NCBI RefSeq assembly: GCF_963678835.1
Contig: NZ_OY787469.1
Coordinates: 1,984,001 to 2,048,000, forward strand
Direction: 5' to 3'
DNA length: 64,000 nt
Origin: an uncultured Desulfuromonas sp.
GTDB taxonomy: Bacteria; Desulfobacterota; Desulfuromonadia; Desulfuromonadales; Desulfuromonadaceae
The notes under the pieces were generated by a model, which saw only the letters and a list, made by a program, of their open reading frames with translations, was not told the DNA's origin and did no database searches. A program made the translations under genes and the position numbers. Below are positions 9,377 through 18,153 of this stretch, piece after piece; positions within the stretch are counted from its first letter, which is position 1, and every line of letters starts with the position of its first letter.

Positions 9377-10231
9377 ATGAAATCAATAGGAATTTATGCC
9401 AAACGTAATAACCCCGATGCCGTTCAGGTTGCCATCCAACTCAAAGGGTGGTTGGCCGAACGAGGTATCCGGGTGCTGGTGGAGAAAGAGCTGGCCGCCA
9501 ACATGGGCGCGGCAGAGGGGGTGCCCAGTCGCGAGTTGCCGCCATTGGTCGATTGTATCGTCGTGCTCGGTGGTGACGGAACGCTGATCTCCGTGGCGCG
9601 CAAGGTGGGCAACCTGGGTGTGCCGATTCTCGGGGTCAACCTTGGTAGTCTCGGTTTTTTGACCGAGATCACGCTGGATGATCTTTATGATGAACTGCAA
9701 CGGGTGATCAATGATGATTTTGAGATCTCTGATCGCATCATGTTGCAGGCGGCGGTTGAACGCGAAGGTGAGCGCATTGCCGAATACCAGGTGCTCAATG
9801 ATGTGGTGATCAATAAGGGGGCTCTGGCACGGATTATCGATATGGAAGTGTGGGTCGATGACAGTTATCTGACCACATTTAAGGCGGACGGTCTGATTGT
9901 TTCTTCGCCCACCGGATCAACGGCGTACAACCTGGCTGCCGGAGGGCCGATCATCTATCCGGGACTGCGTTGCCTGGTGATCACGCCGATCTGCCCGCAT
10001 ATGCTGACCAACCGGCCGATTATCGTGTCGGATGAATCGCTGATTCGCATCATCATGCGTTTCAACGAAGAGCGGGTGTTTTTCACCGCTGATGGTCAGG
10101 TGGGGATGGCCATGCAGGCTCAAGATGTGGTGGAAATTTGCAAAGCCGAACAATGTACCCACCTGATTCGCAGCGCCAAGAAGGAATATTTTGAGGTGTT
10201 GCGTACCAAATTACGCTGGGGAGAACGCTAA
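9377..10231 (+). CDS. nadK: NAD kinase
   Basis: A 284-residue ATP-NAD kinase that phosphorylates NAD to NADP in the cytoplasm. The family signature VVLGGDGTLI (about residue 62) is followed by GVNLGSLGFLTE, the NDVVI segment and the substrate-binding block DGLIVSSPTGSTAYNLAAGG. ATG 9377 is chosen because GGGGAA precedes it at suitable spacing and the protein then begins MKSIGIYAK as family members do; the open frame continues upstream to 9254 without support. The next gene, recN, starts five bases after the stop. The nadK-recN pairing is common in bacteria. Confidence 0.92.
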   Translation: MKSIGIYAKRNNPDAVQVAIQLKGWLAERGIRVLVEKELAANMGAAEGVPSRELPPLVDCIVVLGGDGTLISVARKVGNLGVPILGVNLGSLGFLTEITLDDLYDELQRVINDDFEISDRIMLQAAVEREGERIAEYQVLNDVVINKGALARIIDMEVWVDDSYLTTFKADGLIVSSPTGSTAYNLAAGGPIIYPGLRCLVITPICPHMLTNRPIIVSDESLIRIIMRFNEERVFFTADGQVGMAMQAQDVVEICKAEQCTHLIRSAKKEYFEVLRTKLRWGER

Positions 10232-10236
10232 CCCGT

Positions 10237-11910
10237 ATGCTGACGGATTTATCCATTAAAAACCTTGCTGTGATTGAACAGCTTCAGGTGAATTTCGGAC
10301 CCGGATTCAATGTGCTCAGCGGTGAAACCGGCGCCGGTAAGTCGATTATCATTGACGCCATGGGCCTGTTGCTTGGCCAACGGGTGCGCAATGAGCTGGT
10401 GCGCACCGGACAAGAGACAGCCAGTGTTGAGGCGGTGTTCTCCCTTCAGCAGCAGCCGGGCGTGCGCCAGCTGTTGCAGGAGATGGATTTTGACGACGAT
10501 GATGAGCTGGTAATCCGTCGCAGTCTGTCGCGCCAGGGAAAAAACCGGGTGTACGTGAATGGTGCTATGGCAACCTTGGCCCAGTTACAGCAATTGACGG
10601 CACCGATGCTGGCCATCTTCGGCCAGCACGATCAACAACAATTACAGCGGGTGGAAAACCATCTACGCCTTCTGGACGGCTTTGGCCAGTGTCAGCAGCT
10701 TCTCGGCGACTATCAGCACCATTATCGTCAGTGGCGTACCCTGCAGAAGCAACTAGAAACCCTACAACAATCAGAGCGCGACCGTGCGGATCGCATTGAT
10801 CTGCTCAGTTTTCAACATCAGGAAATTACTGCGGCGGCTCTGCAATCCGGTGAAGATGAGGAATTAGCTGCTGAACGGTTACGTTTGCAGCATGCTGAGC
10901 GTCTTTATGCCGGCTGTCAGCAGGGCTATGAACGCCTTTATGCCGACCAAGGGGCGGTGTGCGAACAACTCGGCGCTGTTAATCAGGTGCTCGAAGGGCT
11001 GGTCGAGGTTGAGCCGCAATTACTGGGGCCGGTTGAGGCCATGCGCGATGCCCTGTTTGGTTTGGAAGATGCCGCCGGCCAATTGCGTCAGCTGGCCGAT
11101 GATGTTGTGTTCGATGAACAACGCCAGGCTGAGGTGGAAGAACGTCTGGCCCTGATTACAACCCTGCAGCGCAAGTATCACGCCGAGATTGATGGTATTC
11201 TCGCCTATGCCGATGATATTGAGCAGGAGTTGGAGCAGTTGCGCAACAGTGCGGCGACCATGGAGCAACTTGAAGCACAGATTGGCGAAGTTCACAGCCA
11301 GATGATGACCATGGGGCAGAAACTCACCTCGCTACGACAGCAAGCTGCTGAGAGCTTGAAGCTGGCCATGGAGGAGGAGTTGGCCGGTCTGGCCATGGCT
11401 AATGCCTGCTTTGAAGCGCGCTTGACCACATGTGAAGCGGGTTTATTAGGGCTGGAGAAGGCCGAGTTCTACTTTTCTGCCAACCCCGGCCAGGAACCGC
11501 GCCCGCTGTCGTCAACTGCCTCGGGTGGTGAACTGTCACGCATTATGCTGGCACTGCGTAAAGTGGCGCCGCGTTCCGACAGTCTGACCACGATGATTTT
11601 TGACGAAGTCGATGCCGGAATTGGCGGGGTCGCCGCCTCCGCGGTTGGTGAACGGTTGTGCGCCGTGGCCGAAGGCCATCAGGTGCTGTGTATCACTCAT
11701 CTGCCGCAAGTGGCAGCTTATGCCGATGTGCAGTACCGGGTGGAAAAACTGGTTGAGAACAATCAGACCTCAACGCAGCTGGTGTGTCTTGATGACGAGG
11801 AACGGGTTCAAGAACTTGCCCGTATGCTCGGTGGTGCCCAGCTCAGTAGTCAAACGGTTAGTCATGCCCGTGAATTGCTTCAGCGCAGTCGGCGTCCATC
11901 GTTGTTTTAA
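10237..11910 (+). CDS. recN: DNA repair protein RecN
   Basis: A 557-residue SMC-like ATPase of double-strand-break repair. The N-terminus has FGPGFNVLSGETGAGKSIII, with the Walker A motif at about residue 30. A long coiled-coil rich in Gln, Glu and Leu fills about residues 150-370. The C-terminal half has the ABC signature STASGGELSRIMLALR, Walker B TMIFDEVDAGIGG and the switch histidine in CITHLPQVAAYAD. Length and order match RecN. It is cotranscribed with nadK and is followed closely by the GNAT gene. Confidence 0.95.
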   Translation: MLTDLSIKNLAVIEQLQVNFGPGFNVLSGETGAGKSIIIDAMGLLLGQRVRNELVRTGQETASVEAVFSLQQQPGVRQLLQEMDFDDDDELVIRRSLSRQGKNRVYVNGAMATLAQLQQLTAPMLAIFGQHDQQQLQRVENHLRLLDGFGQCQQLLGDYQHHYRQWRTLQKQLETLQQSERDRADRIDLLSFQHQEITAAALQSGEDEELAAERLRLQHAERLYAGCQQGYERLYADQGAVCEQLGAVNQVLEGLVEVEPQLLGPVEAMRDALFGLEDAAGQLRQLADDVVFDEQRQAEVEERLALITTLQRKYHAEIDGILAYADDIEQELEQLRNSAATMEQLEAQIGEVHSQMMTMGQKLTSLRQQAAESLKLAMEEELAGLAMANACFEARLTTCEAGLLGLEKAEFYFSANPGQEPRPLSSTASGGELSRIMLALRKVAPRSDSLTTMIFDEVDAGIGGVAASAVGERLCAVAEGHQVLCITHLPQVAAYADVQYRVEKLVENNQTSTQLVCLDDEERVQELARMLGGAQLSSQTVSHARELLQRSRRPSLF

Positions 11911-11930
11911 TGGCTCCCTAAGGAGAGATC

Positions 11931-12395
11931 ATGATCAGAAAAGCCTGCATCGCTGATGCCTCTATTATCCATAAATTGCTGGCCGAACATGCCGGCAAAG
12001 GGGCGATGCTGTCGCGTTCCCTGGCCGAAATTTATCAAGCAATTCGTTCCTTCTATGTGTTGGAAGAGCAAGGGGAGGTTCTGGGGACAGTCAGTTTACA
12101 GGTCTGGTGGGCCGATCTTGCTGAAGTGCGCTCTCTGGTGGTTTCTGAACGTTTGTCTGGACGTGGCTGTGGTCGCCAGTTGGTTCAGGCATGTATTGAT
12201 GAAGCCTGTCAACTGGGGCTGAGTCGGTTGTTTGCTCTGACCTATCAGGAACAATTTTTCTCCCGTCTTGGCTTCAGCCTGATTGAAAAAAGTGAATTGC
12301 CGCACAAAATTTGGGGCGATTGTATGAAATGTTCCAAGTTTCCTGACTGTGATGAAGTTGCCATGGCCATGAGTTTGCCGCCGGCATCTCATTGA
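11931..12395 (+). CDS. GNAT N-acetyltransferase, short ArgA-like
   Basis: A 154-residue single-domain GNAT acetyltransferase. The acetyl-CoA-binding motif region is VRSLVVSERLSGRGCGRQLV (about residues 65-84, with the R/QxxGxG/A pattern), followed by FALTYQEQFFSRLGF. The C-terminus has a CMKCSKFPDCDE cysteine cluster. This arrangement matches the short N-acetylglutamate synthase type used for arginine synthesis in organisms lacking classical ArgA. That assignment follows from family knowledge; no arginine genes are adjacent. An aaggag ribosome site precedes the ATG by six bases. Confidence 0.75.
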   Translation: MIRKACIADASIIHKLLAEHAGKGAMLSRSLAEIYQAIRSFYVLEEQGEVLGTVSLQVWWADLAEVRSLVVSERLSGRGCGRQLVQACIDEACQLGLSRLFALTYQEQFFSRLGFSLIEKSELPHKIWGDCMKCSKFPDCDEVAMAMSLPPASH

Positions 12396-12545
12396 AAAGA
12401 GTCCCTTGTTTAAAAAAGTTGTTTCATTTCTCATTTAGGGTCTGGTTGCTCTGCTAATGTTGTGATATTTTTTAATTCTTTGGAATATCCATATGACATG
12501 TAATGTATTTACTGATCAAAAGCCCGAGCCGAAGGAGATTCGATT

Positions 12546-13004
12546 TTGGATTTAGAACAGATGACCATTGATTCCACGCGGGAAGTGTTTGAAACGATGA
12601 TAATGCTTGAGGTGACTCCTCAGCCCGCAATGCCGGTATTGGTCAGCAATTTTACCGATTCGGTTTCCGGGATGGTTGGCCTGGGCGGTAGTTGTAAGGG
12701 CCTGATCGCTATCCATGCTCCGGATGATGTGGCCATGGATATTACCACCCGTTTCCTTGGCCTGGACGTGGACGAAATCAATGAAGACGTGACGGATGCG
12801 TTCGGCGAATTGGCCAACATGCTGGCTGGTAACGTCAAGATGGTTCTCGATGAATCGGGTAAGGATATTACCCTGTCTGTTCCGTCCTATGTGTTTGGTT
12901 CGGATTATCACATCGAGTGTACAGCCGAAGCCGATTGGGTCATGATTCCTTTTGAGTCGGATTCCGGTGAATTCCTTGTCCAGTTACAAATCGAAAAAAG
13001 CTGA
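12546..13004 (+). CDS. cheX: Chemotaxis phosphatase CheX
   Basis: A 152-residue CheX/CheC-family protein that dephosphorylates CheY-P. The active-site helix is visible as DAFGELANMLAGNVK (about residues 80-94) with the ExxN pair. Only one such helix is present, as in CheX. The start is TTG 12546, placed eight bases after aaggag; ATG 12561 is the alternative. The gene stands alone, away from other chemotaxis genes, and is followed by a strong terminator. Confidence 0.85.
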   Translation: MDLEQMTIDSTREVFETMIMLEVTPQPAMPVLVSNFTDSVSGMVGLGGSCKGLIAIHAPDDVAMDITTRFLGLDVDEINEDVTDAFGELANMLAGNVKMVLDESGKDITLSVPSYVFGSDYHIECTAEADWVMIPFESDSGEFLVQLQIEKS

Positions 13005-13029
13005 TTCAAGTGAGCTTTGTTAAAGATAA

Positions 13030-13066
13030 AACGCCCCGACGGTGATGCTGTCGGGGCGTTTTTTGT
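13030..13066 (+). terminator. Rho-independent terminator after cheX
   Basis: aacgccccgac-ggtgatgct-gtcggggcgtt forms an 11-base GC-rich stem followed by a run of T. It lies between the convergent cheX and M16 protease genes. Confidence 0.85.
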
Positions 13067-13085
13067 TCTGAACGAGGTGGTCTTT

Positions 13086-16037
13086 TTACAACCGGACAAT
13101 TTTCAGGTCAGGCAACTGCTCTTGAGCTTTACGCAGAATCTCGTCATTAGACAGGATGGACACAGGGCTTTGAGCAAGTTTATTTTCCAGATAGATTTGC
13201 GCAACAGCGATCAGTTGCTCCTTGGTGACTGCCAGCAGACGTTGACGGAACTGCTGGCGAATCTCCAAAGTGATCCCTTGCAAGGCATTGGCGAACTCAT
13301 GAGCGCCAACACCGCCGGGAGACAGTGGCCGATCAATGGCACTGAACACGGCTAGAACCGCTTCCTTGATCTTGTCCTGGTCGAAATCACCGGACTGAAC
13401 CCATTGCAGTGCCTGCTCATAGACGTCGAGAGTGCGTAACAATTGCGGGTCGCGATAGGACAGCATGGAAAACAATCCCCCCTCACTGCTGCTGTTGGCC
13501 ATGCCACCGTAGGCACCTCCCTTTTCACGGATTTCACGATGGAGGAAGTTGGCCTTGAGCAGGGCAGCGAGAATTTTCAATGGTGCCGCATCTTCATGAA
13601 CCAGCGGCACGGTACGGAACACCCGGGTGACATAAGAAACCGGAATGGACGTCGCCCAGCCCAGCTGAACAGCCTGCGGAGTCATTGTTGCCGCAGTTGT
13701 CATGGCGTCTTGACGGTTAAGGCCGGGCAGTTGTTCCAGTAGGCGTTGCATGGCGTTGCGGTTTGTTTCCACATCGCCCTGTTCTGCGGTGATTGCGGCA
13801 CGCACTGAGTCATTGTGCAATACTTGCTTGGCGATCTGTTGCATCTTCCCAGCCAGGTCCGCTAACTGGTCGGCCTTGAGTTTGGCAATCTCTTTGATCT
13901 GTTTAAACTGGGTCAGTCCCGACCACTGTTCACGACATTGGCCCGCTGCGGTCAGATGACCGGCGGCAGCACGTGCCGCATAGCTGTGGCCTGAACCGGG
14001 GATGGCGTTTTCCCACGATGTCTTGATTTGACCGATCACCGTGGCCAAGCGTTCCAGATCGCTAAAATCGGCACTGGTGGCGACATCGGCAAGGATGGCG
14101 GCCAGTTTGTCAACATTGCGGGTCAGCGCTTTGCCGCGTAAACGCAGCAGTGGTTGGTATTGGTCAAGGGAGGCAATGTCATCGAGAATTTCAAGTGAGG
14201 CACGAATGCCGCCGGTGCCCGCTTCAATGCGTTCAGCCATCTCCAGATAGCTGTATTTCCCGGCACCGATCTGAGTCAGTAGGCTACTGAACAACGGCAG
14301 GTACGGATGCAGTTCGGCATCCACGCCGCTCACTGGAAAATACAGATTGAAATAAGCGAGTCCATTGGTTGGTTGTGGATAAAATGAGACCTCATGGTCG
14401 CCCACCGTCAGTGTTTCACTGGCGACTTCAGGCTCTTTGGGATCAATGTCGCTCAGTTCCAGGGAAGGCAGGCAACTGACATCCTCTTTTTCTTCCTGAG
14501 CCTGTTGCAGCGTTTGCGCCTGGTCGACGAGATGTTGGCGGTCGTTATCCGTCAGGGTGGCTTCGATATCTTTGAGTCGTTGCTGCTCCTTTTCCTCCAT
14601 CTTTTTGGTTAACGTTGGATCAGGATGCAGGCACAAGTTAACCCGGTGCGGGTTGTCAAGCAGCCAGCTGCGGATCAGATTCTCAAAGAACGGGCCGTTA
14701 TCGAGTTCTTGGCGCAATCGGGTCAGGTTCTCATCGAGCTGCAGTGGCGAAATTGGATCATCGCAATGCAGCCAGGGGCCAAGGATGCGCATCATCATCA
14801 TAATGGCGTAGGGATAGCTGTCGCCACTGACTTCGCGGTTGGCCAGTTCCAGACGGTGGATGGCCGCATCAATGCGTTCGCGACTGAATCCGTCGTCGGC
14901 AATTTTCTCGAGTGTTTCCAACACCAGTTGTTCAATCTGCTCGGCATTTTCCTCATCTGCCCCTTGCAGGCCAACGGCAAAACAGGTGGAGCGGTAGTCG
15001 TCATGGTATCCGCAGCCCGGCGTCAGGTTGGTGCCGAGGCCGGAGTCGAGCAACGCCTTGTACAGCGGAGATGCCGGATTGCCGAGCAGCAGTTGGGACA
15101 GCAGTGTGAGGCTGAGACGGGCAAAACTGTCGGAGATGTCACTGCACAACCAGCTCAGGTGTACCATGCTTTTGCCGGTCAATTCCTCCTGTTTGTCAAT
15201 GGGAAACGGTTCCTTGACTGTCAGTGGCGCGGTGAAGCGTTGTTCCTGTGGCACTTCGCTGTTGACCTCGCGGGCCTGGAACTGGCTGAGTACCTTCTCC
15301 TCGATCACCTCGAGGTGATTGGCCAGTGGAAAGTTGCCGTAGGTGAAAAAGCAGGCATTGCTGGGGTGGTAGAACTCGGCGTGATAGTCACGCAACTGTT
15401 GCCAGCTCAAATCGGGAATATCTTCCGGTTCGCCACCGGAATTGTGGTGGTAACAGGTGGTTGGATATAAATGGCGGGTGGTGCGCCGTGACAGCAGTGA
15501 GGATGGGTCGGCCATGGCGCCCTTCATCTCATTGAACACCACCCCCTTGAAGGTGAGTGCTGATGTCGGGTCGTCACTCTGGGCAAACTCCAGCCGGTGA
15601 CCTTCCTGGGCAAAATCGCGTTCTCGCAGCAATGGGAAAAACGCGGCATCCAGATAAATATCCAGTAGGTTATAGAAGTCTTTATGGTTTTGACTGGAAA
15701 ACGGGTAGCACGTCCAGTCGCTGGAGGTAAACGCATTCATAAAGGTGTTGAGACTGCGCTTGAGCATCGTAAAAAACGGGTCGCGCACCGGAAAGTTTTT
15801 TGAGCCGCACAGCGCAGTGTGCTCAAGGATGTGCGCTACGCCGGTTGAATCGGAAGGCGGAGTTTTGAAGGCGACGGCAAACAGGTTATTAGGGTCTTCA
15901 TTTTCAATATGGACCAGGCGCGCACCGGTCACGTTATGACGAAGTTGCAGCAGGGTCGCATTCAACTCCGGTAGTGCGGTGGTGCTGACCAGGGTGAACG
16001 CGGCGGGAATGGCTTTTGTGCTGTTGGGGTCGGTCAT
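13086..16037 (-). CDS. M16C-family metalloprotease (presequence-protease-like)
   Basis: A 983-residue zinc protease of the insulinase/pitrilysin clan. The inverted zinc motif HILEH (HxxEH) is at about residues 69-73, in GVAHILEHTALCGSKNFPVR, with the downstream EMKG-containing segment of M16C members. Length and the M16C-associated middle region (about residues 470-720) match PreP/Cym1-like enzymes, which degrade small unstructured peptides. There is no signal peptide, so it is probably cytoplasmic. The gene is monocistronic, and a small inverted-repeat element lies in its upstream region. Confidence 0.88.
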   Translation of the reverse strand: MTDPNSTKAIPAAFTLVSTTALPELNATLLQLRHNVTGARLVHIENEDPNNLFAVAFKTPPSDSTGVAHILEHTALCGSKNFPVRDPFFTMLKRSLNTFMNAFTSSDWTCYPFSSQNHKDFYNLLDIYLDAAFFPLLRERDFAQEGHRLEFAQSDDPTSALTFKGVVFNEMKGAMADPSSLLSRRTTRHLYPTTCYHHNSGGEPEDIPDLSWQQLRDYHAEFYHPSNACFFTYGNFPLANHLEVIEEKVLSQFQAREVNSEVPQEQRFTAPLTVKEPFPIDKQEELTGKSMVHLSWLCSDISDSFARLSLTLLSQLLLGNPASPLYKALLDSGLGTNLTPGCGYHDDYRSTCFAVGLQGADEENAEQIEQLVLETLEKIADDGFSRERIDAAIHRLELANREVSGDSYPYAIMMMMRILGPWLHCDDPISPLQLDENLTRLRQELDNGPFFENLIRSWLLDNPHRVNLCLHPDPTLTKKMEEKEQQRLKDIEATLTDNDRQHLVDQAQTLQQAQEEKEDVSCLPSLELSDIDPKEPEVASETLTVGDHEVSFYPQPTNGLAYFNLYFPVSGVDAELHPYLPLFSSLLTQIGAGKYSYLEMAERIEAGTGGIRASLEILDDIASLDQYQPLLRLRGKALTRNVDKLAAILADVATSADFSDLERLATVIGQIKTSWENAIPGSGHSYAARAAAGHLTAAGQCREQWSGLTQFKQIKEIAKLKADQLADLAGKMQQIAKQVLHNDSVRAAITAEQGDVETNRNAMQRLLEQLPGLNRQDAMTTAATMTPQAVQLGWATSIPVSYVTRVFRTVPLVHEDAAPLKILAALLKANFLHREIREKGGAYGGMANSSSEGGLFSMLSYRDPQLLRTLDVYEQALQWVQSGDFDQDKIKEAVLAVFSAIDRPLSPGGVGAHEFANALQGITLEIRQQFRQRLLAVTKEQLIAVAQIYLENKLAQSPVSILSNDEILRKAQEQLPDLKIVRL

Positions 16038-16126
16038 AAAAAATCACGTCCTTTGTTGGGGATCAAAGTGAACTTGAAAGCCGTGAGTGGCTTGTTGTGT
16101 GATGAGCCTTGTGGAAAGTGGAGGCG

Positions 16127-16287
16127 TAGTGCTTTGACAACGCTAAATTTTCGGGTCTAGCGCCTCGCACCATTCTCACGGCGTTGCAAAATCTTGAAAT
16201 GGAGTGGCCTCTTCTGTGATTTCGCGCCTTGTGTGAACGGTACGATACTGTGCCATAGCGGCGAATTTTAGCATTGTCAAAGCACTA
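16127..16287. mobile_element. MITE-like inverted-repeat element, TAGTGCTTTG family (161 bp)
   Basis: The ends are near-perfect inverted repeats: tagtgctttgacaacgctaa at the left matches the complement of ttagcattgtcaaagcacta at the right, with one difference over about 20 bases. Both ends begin with TA, which may be the duplicated target. No open frame lies inside. It fills most of the gap between the M16 protease and the DsbC-like gene (16038-16441). A right-end fragment recurs at 62013-62036, and interior-like sequence occurs at about 26749-26825. Confidence 0.7.
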
Positions 16288-16441
16288 GCAAAAGCGCCGG
16301 ATTTTCGTGCTCAAAGGCTCTACAGTGAAAAATACACTATAACTGTTCCATTTTCCAGTGCCTCTGCTAAGATGGGCAGCGCTGTAGAAGTTCTTTTTTA
16401 TTTTTTCTGCTAAGTTTCGGTTTTGAGCAAAGGAGTTCTCT

Positions 16442-17191
16442 ATGTGGCGTAATCTGGTGCTCGTGATATTTGTGTCTTTGTTGCTTCCTGCCTCTGCCTG
16501 GTCTTTTGGCGGTGATGGTTGTGGTGCCGGAGAATGTAAGGACTGTCATAGCTTGACCAAAGAAGAAGCGTTTAAACTGTTACCGCCTGGGGCTGACCGG
16601 GTGGATTCTGTGGAGTTTTCCGATGTCGGTGGATTGTGGGAGATCAAAGGAGAAGCGCGTGGTCGCATGTTTACCGTGTTTATTGATTTCTCCAAACAGT
16701 ACTTGGTTTCCGGTCGGGTGGTTCGCATCAGTGACGGGACGGAAATTTCCCGCAAAATCAATATGGATGAAATCAGGTCGGAAGGGGCGCTGCTGCTTGG
16801 CCGCGAAGATGCTCCGGTTAAAGCCTATGTGTTTACTGATGCCAAGTGCGATCACTGTCGCATGCTGCATCAGGAATTGAAAAAAGTGGTCGCCCAACAA
16901 CCTAAAATCGCTTTTTACATCAAAGTTATGGCTATGCTGTCGGACACCAAGCTGGCTACGGATATTGTCTGCTCCGGGTCTGCTGAGGTGCTTGAACTGG
17001 CAATGGCTGACCAGGCTGTTCCTGAGCAGGACTGCACGACCAATGCGGTTGAGGAAACGCTGGAGTTTGCCCAAAAATGGCAGATTCGCTCGACACCGAC
17101 TATGGTCCTGCCGGATGGTCATGTATTGATGGGGGCACGCCCCGCCGAAGAACTGATCAAGGAGTTGTCGGTGTTTTTGCCCAAGGAGTAG
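16442..17191 (+). CDS. Exported DsbC-like thioredoxin-fold protein with a CxxCH motif
   Basis: A 249-residue exported protein with a signal peptide ending near AWSFG. Directly after it lies CGAGECKDCHSL, which contains CKDCH, a possible covalent haem-c site. A DsbC/G-like N-terminal domain follows (about 40-115), then a thioredoxin fold with the redox pair KCDHCRML (about residue 137) and cis-proline segment STPTMVLPDG (about 219). It probably acts on disulfides in the periplasm, perhaps in cytochrome c maturation, which desulfuromonads need in quantity. Whether haem is really attached cannot be decided from sequence. A good aaggag site precedes the ATG. Confidence 0.82.
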   Translation: MWRNLVLVIFVSLLLPASAWSFGGDGCGAGECKDCHSLTKEEAFKLLPPGADRVDSVEFSDVGGLWEIKGEARGRMFTVFIDFSKQYLVSGRVVRISDGTEISRKINMDEIRSEGALLLGREDAPVKAYVFTDAKCDHCRMLHQELKKVVAQQPKIAFYIKVMAMLSDTKLATDIVCSGSAEVLELAMADQAVPEQDCTTNAVEETLEFAQKWQIRSTPTMVLPDGHVLMGARPAEELIKELSVFLPKE

Positions 17192-17304
17192 TGGGGTGAC
17201 AGCACAGTTGATTTCTGGTCGTCAATCTGCTAAAAAGGCCTGCTAAGTCTGTTAGATAACCACTAATTTTGCATTATATACTTTCAACAGGAGAAACGGA
17301 CCAT

Positions 17305-18075
17305 ATGGGACTGATGACAGGAAAACGGGGAATTATTTTTGGTGTTGCCAACGAGATGAGCATTGCCTGGGGCATTGCCCAACAACTCAAGGAGCAGGGC
17401 GCCACGCTGGCGTTTACCTACCTTAACGAGGCTCTTGAAAAGCGTGTTCGTCCGCTGGCGGAGAGTCTTGATGCTGAAATGATTCTGCCCTGTAATGTCA
17501 GTAACGATCAAGAGATCGAAGCGGTTTTTGACGAGGTGAAAAAACAATGGGGAGAGCTGGATTTTGTTGTTCATGCCGTTGCTTATGCCGACCGTGAAGA
17601 TCTTAAAAAGCCCTATAGCCAGACCAGCCGCGAAGGTTTTGCTCTGGCCATGGACATCAGTGCCTATTCCATGGTCGCCATTACCCGTTGTGCGGAACCG
17701 CTGCTCAAAGAGGGCGGCAGCATCGTGACCATGACCTATCTGGGGGCAACCCGCGCCGTGCCCAATTACAACGTCATGGGTGTGGCCAAAGCGGCTCTGG
17801 AAGCTTCGGTACGTTATTTGGCAGCCGAGCTGGGCGAGAAAGGTATTCGCGTTAATGCTATTTCCGCCGGTCCGATTCGCACCCTGGCGGCTTCCGGTAT
17901 TGCCAATTTCCGTTCCAAAATTAAGCTGATGGATGATTATGCTCCGTTACGCCGTACCGTCACTCAGGAGGAGGTTGGCAAGAGCGCTGTGTATTTCTTG
18001 TCTGATCTTAGTAGTGGTGTGACTGGTGAAGTTCATCTGGTGGATGCAGGTTTTAACTTTGTTGTCAGTGCTTAA
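17305..18075 (+). CDS. fabI: Enoyl-ACP reductase FabI
   Basis: A 256-residue SDR-fold NADH-dependent enoyl-[acyl-carrier-protein] reductase, the last step of the fatty-acid elongation cycle. The N-terminus MGLMTGKRGIIFGVANEMSI has the FabI-type nucleotide-binding motif. The catalytic Tyr and Lys are in YNVMGVAKAALEASV (YxxxxxxK), and SAGPIRTLAASGI is the substrate-loop region. ATG 17305 is chosen because MGLM begins the family and AGGAG lies upstream; the frame stays open back to 17269. It ends before a terminator. Confidence 0.93.
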   Translation: MGLMTGKRGIIFGVANEMSIAWGIAQQLKEQGATLAFTYLNEALEKRVRPLAESLDAEMILPCNVSNDQEIEAVFDEVKKQWGELDFVVHAVAYADREDLKKPYSQTSREGFALAMDISAYSMVAITRCAEPLLKEGGSIVTMTYLGATRAVPNYNVMGVAKAALEASVRYLAAELGEKGIRVNAISAGPIRTLAASGIANFRSKIKLMDDYAPLRRTVTQEEVGKSAVYFLSDLSSGVTGEVHLVDAGFNFVVSA

Positions 18076-18112
18076 GCCGCTGATGTCACAGATTCTCCAA
18101 TATGTCGATCAA

Positions 18113-18137
18113 AAAGGGCCCCAACGGGCCTTTTTTG
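18113..18137 (+). terminator. Rho-independent terminator after fabI
   Basis: gggcccc-aac-gggcc stem flanked by A and T runs, ending in six T. It lies between fabI and hflX. Confidence 0.7.
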
Positions 18138-18153
18138 CGTAAAGGACGGTAGC

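Noticed and set aside
14625..15470. A 281-codon plus-strand open frame opposite the M16C protease gene
   Set aside because: It lacks a ribosome site and motifs, and the protease on the other strand is well supported.
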